The notes under the pieces were generated by a model. It worked only from the letters and a program-made list of their open reading frames with translations. It had not been told where the DNA came from and made no database searches. A stretch of DNA of 64,000 nt from Streptomyces tsukubensis (GTDB taxonomy: Bacteria > Actinomycetota > Actinomycetes > Streptomycetales > Streptomycetaceae): contig NZ_CP020700.1 in assembly GCF_003932715.1 (NCBI RefSeq), forward strand, positions 7,834,501 to 7,898,500, given 5' to 3'. Position 1 is the first letter of the stretch. Every line of letters begins with the position of its first letter. Positions 62,094 to 64,000 of the stretch are shown in pieces. The translations under genes were made by a program, and so were the position numbers.

Positions 62094-63602
62094 TCAGGCG
62101 CTGATCCGTGCCACCAGTACGCAGGCGTCGTCCTTGCGTCCCGTACCGAAGGCCTCGGCGACCATCCGTACGCCGTCCTGGGCGTCCCGCGCGTCCGATA
62201 ACCGGGGGGCGAGCGCGAGCAGGCCGGTGACCGCGGACTCCTCCGCCGCGCCCGTGCGGGTCAGCCCGTCCGTGTGCAGCACCAGGAGGTCGCCGGGGTG
62301 CAGTTCGACCTCGTTCTGTTCGTAGCGCGGGGTCGAGGTCGCCCCGAGCAGTACCCCGTCCGGCGGGGTCAGGGGGCGCCCCGTCCCGCCGCGGAACAGC
62401 AGCGGGGCGGGGTGGCCCGCCTGGGCCCAGGTCAGGGTGCGCCGCGCCGGGTCGATCCGGCAGCACACCGCGCTCCCGAGAGTCGGCTGTACGGCGGACT
62501 CCAGCAGATGGTTGAGATGCCCCATCACCGCCTCGGGCGCGATTCCGGCGACCGCCATCCCGCGCAGCGCGCCCAGCAGCATCGCCATCGACGAGGTCGC
62601 CGCCACCCCGTGGCCGGTGAGGTCGCCGACGCTCAGGACACAGGCGCCCGTGGGGAGTTCCAGCGCGTCGTACCAGTCGCCGCCGATCAGATCGGAGTTG
62701 TCGGCGGGGAAGTAGCGGGCGGCGACGTCGAGTTCGGTCGGGCCGCCGAGGGGGAAGGCGAGGGAGCCGCGCCACGGCGGCAGGACGGCCTCCTGCATCT
62801 CCACGGCCATCCGGCGCTCGGTCCGCTCCCGGTGCCGGCGCTGCCGGAGCGTCTCCCGGCTGTCGCGGACCGCCTCCTCACTGCGGCGTAAGGCGCTGAC
62901 GTCCCGGAACACCGCCCACATGGAGGCCGTCGAACCGTCGGCGTCGAGGACCGGTTCGGCCATCATATGGACGGTACGGACCTGACGGTCGGGCCGGACG
63001 ATCCGGAACTCCGCGTCGATGGGGCGGCCGTCGACCAGACAGCCCGTGACCAGGGCGGTGAGGAGCGACTGGTCGTCGGGGTGGACGACCGACGGCAGCT
63101 CGTCCAGGGTCATGGCGCCGCTGCCGGGACGGCGGCCCAGGATCGTGAACAGTTCGTCGGACCAGTTGACCGCATCGGTCAGCAGATTCCACTCGGCGCT
63201 GCCCACCCGGTTGAGGAGCGTCCCCGAACTCTGGGCGTGGTCGGCCTCGTACGCCGCGAGACCGGGCGTACGGGCGAAGGGGTCGGGCCCGCCGAGGTCA
63301 CCGGTCCCGGACCACACCGGCACCGGAGGCCACGCGGCACCCGGGTCCCCGGGCAGCCCCTGGCGCAACTGCCCCAGATGAGTGCCGATGTCGTCGAGCT
63401 GATGGACGGCCAGATCGCACAGGGCCCGCTGCCACCGCCCCTGCGGATGGTCGTCGTCCGCCACCGAGTCCCGGCGGACCGCGTCCACGGCGCCCCGCAG
63501 TCTGCGCGCCCGGCTGATCAGCGCGTCCACGGCGACGGGGCCCGTGTCTGACCCGTCCTCCGGCAGCTCGCCGGGACGGTCCTCGAACACCTGGGAGGGC
63601 AT
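62094..63602 (-). CDS. PAS-domain PP2C/SpoIIE-type serine phosphatase
   Basis: 502 residues. N-terminal region of about 110 residues of unknown fold, PAS domain (about 130-250: DELFTILGRRPGSGAMTLDE, EFRIVRPDRQVRTVHMMAEP), coiled linker, then a SpoIIE phosphatase (about 275-500) with VAARYFPADNSDLIGGDWYD (metal site), LSVGDLTGHGVAATSSMAML and HTDGLTRTGAAEES, plus GRKDDACVLVARI. Such proteins dephosphorylate anti-sigma-factor antagonists. Two in-frame TTA codons (238 at 62889-62891 and 468 at 62199-62201) suggest bldA-dependent translation. No anti-sigma or antagonist gene is adjacent in the window. Confidence 0.9.
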   Translation of the reverse strand: MPSQVFEDRPGELPEDGSDTGPVAVDALISRARRLRGAVDAVRRDSVADDDHPQGRWQRALCDLAVHQLDDIGTHLGQLRQGLPGDPGAAWPPVPVWSGTGDLGGPDPFARTPGLAAYEADHAQSSGTLLNRVGSAEWNLLTDAVNWSDELFTILGRRPGSGAMTLDELPSVVHPDDQSLLTALVTGCLVDGRPIDAEFRIVRPDRQVRTVHMMAEPVLDADGSTASMWAVFRDVSALRRSEEAVRDSRETLRQRRHRERTERRMAVEMQEAVLPPWRGSLAFPLGGPTELDVAARYFPADNSDLIGGDWYDALELPTGACVLSVGDLTGHGVAATSSMAMLLGALRGMAVAGIAPEAVMGHLNHLLESAVQPTLGSAVCCRIDPARRTLTWAQAGHPAPLLFRGGTGRPLTPPDGVLLGATSTPRYEQNEVELHPGDLLVLHTDGLTRTGAAEESAVTGLLALAPRLSDARDAQDGVRMVAEAFGTGRKDDACVLVARISA

Positions 63603-64000
63603 GTCGTACTCCGATGCGGGGCGTGGCCTCGGGCCGGATCCGGGTCGGGTCGGAACAAGGGGTCATGACGACTGTTGCACAGGGAGCGGCGGCTCGTAAG
63701 GCGTTTGGCAACACTCGACCAGCGGGTGCCGATGGCATATGTCGTCGGACGGACGGGCCGGGTGCGGCGGCGGGTGATCAGCACCTGTCTACCCTGCCGG
63801 GCGCGCCGCGTGGAAGAGGCGCAGGCGCAAGACACCCGTGCGATCGACCGCCTCCGCAAGGGTTTTCGGCCTCCGGGTGCCTGTCCGGGAGGAAGTGTCC
63901 GGGGCTGCCCCCGCCGCCGTACGTCCTCCGCCCGGAGGGCCCGGATACCGCGCCCGCCCCCTCCGCGGGCGCGGCATCCGGGGCGGCCCCGGTTCAGCGG
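63603..64000. other. Right-edge intergenic stretch with a strong hairpin
   Basis: 398 bases with no convincing gene. A 17-bp stem with one A-C mismatch is formed by CCCGGATACCGCGCCCGC (63940-63957) and GCGGGCGCGGCATCCGGG (63965-63982), loop CCCCTCC. It may terminate a gene beyond the right edge or be a regulatory hairpin. The part next to 63602 should hold the phosphatase promoter; TTGCACAGGGAGC near 63675 is relatively AT-rich, but no clear -10/-35 pair was found. Confidence 0.55.

Overview
The window reads as Streptomyces chromosomal DNA. It is very GC-rich, coding is dense with many 1-4 base gene overlaps, and it carries a two-domain geosmin synthase, a SapB/AmfS-type class III lanthipeptide cluster, an NsdA-like regulator, a SpoIIE-type phosphatase, and rare TTA leucine codons in a few genes. 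I see no rRNA, tRNA or complete insertion sequence.

Left end (1-7970): a cobalamin-acquisition locus. Two B12 riboswitches stand back to back at about 6050-6385. The leftward one precedes two surface proteins (928 and 309 aa), an ECF transporter membrane subunit and a fused double ECF ATPase that runs off the left edge. The rightward one precedes a secreted protein with an alpha/alpha-barrel followed by a beta domain, the layout of animal intrinsic factor and transcobalamin. A perfect 19-bp hairpin ends this gene. Next come a soluble Ser/Thr kinase with TPR repeats, a secreted beta-propeller protein and two unassigned membrane proteins (8105-13259).

CRISPR region (13291-23517): a complete leftward type I-E operon (cas3-cas8e-cse2-cas7e-cas5e-cas6e-cas1-cas2) and, diverging from cas3, a rightward array of 11 repeats and 10 spacers. 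All spacers are 32 nt, but repeats vary from 27 to 29 nt because their hairpin loops differ, and they decay at the distal end. A second two-repeat array with a different repeat lies at 30053-30142. Between the arrays are a LysR regulator, an FAD oxidoreductase, an SDR, a Tat-exported serine hydrolase with two operator-like sites, and a SMI1/KNR4 protein.

Middle (30255-42039): a nitronate-monooxygenase-like gene coupled to an acyl-CoA synthetase, a ChaA-type antiporter, then the lanthipeptide cluster: class III synthetase, 42-aa precursor (absent from longer-ORF calls), strong hairpin, two half-size ABC exporters, and a convergent response regulator. The synthetase and regulator genes carry TTA codons, so bldA control is likely.

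Right part (42455-64000): a MatC-like carrier and an IclR regulator facing an aminotransferase and a GlcD-GlcF-like fused oxidoreductase; an acyl-CoA synthetase facing a four-gene operon (enoyl-CoA hydratase, DUF35 protein, two thiolase-like lipid-transfer proteins) resembling steroid side-chain genes; geosmin synthase; a membrane protein; a phosphotransferase-fold protein; the NsdA-like regulator; and a PAS-PP2C phosphatase.
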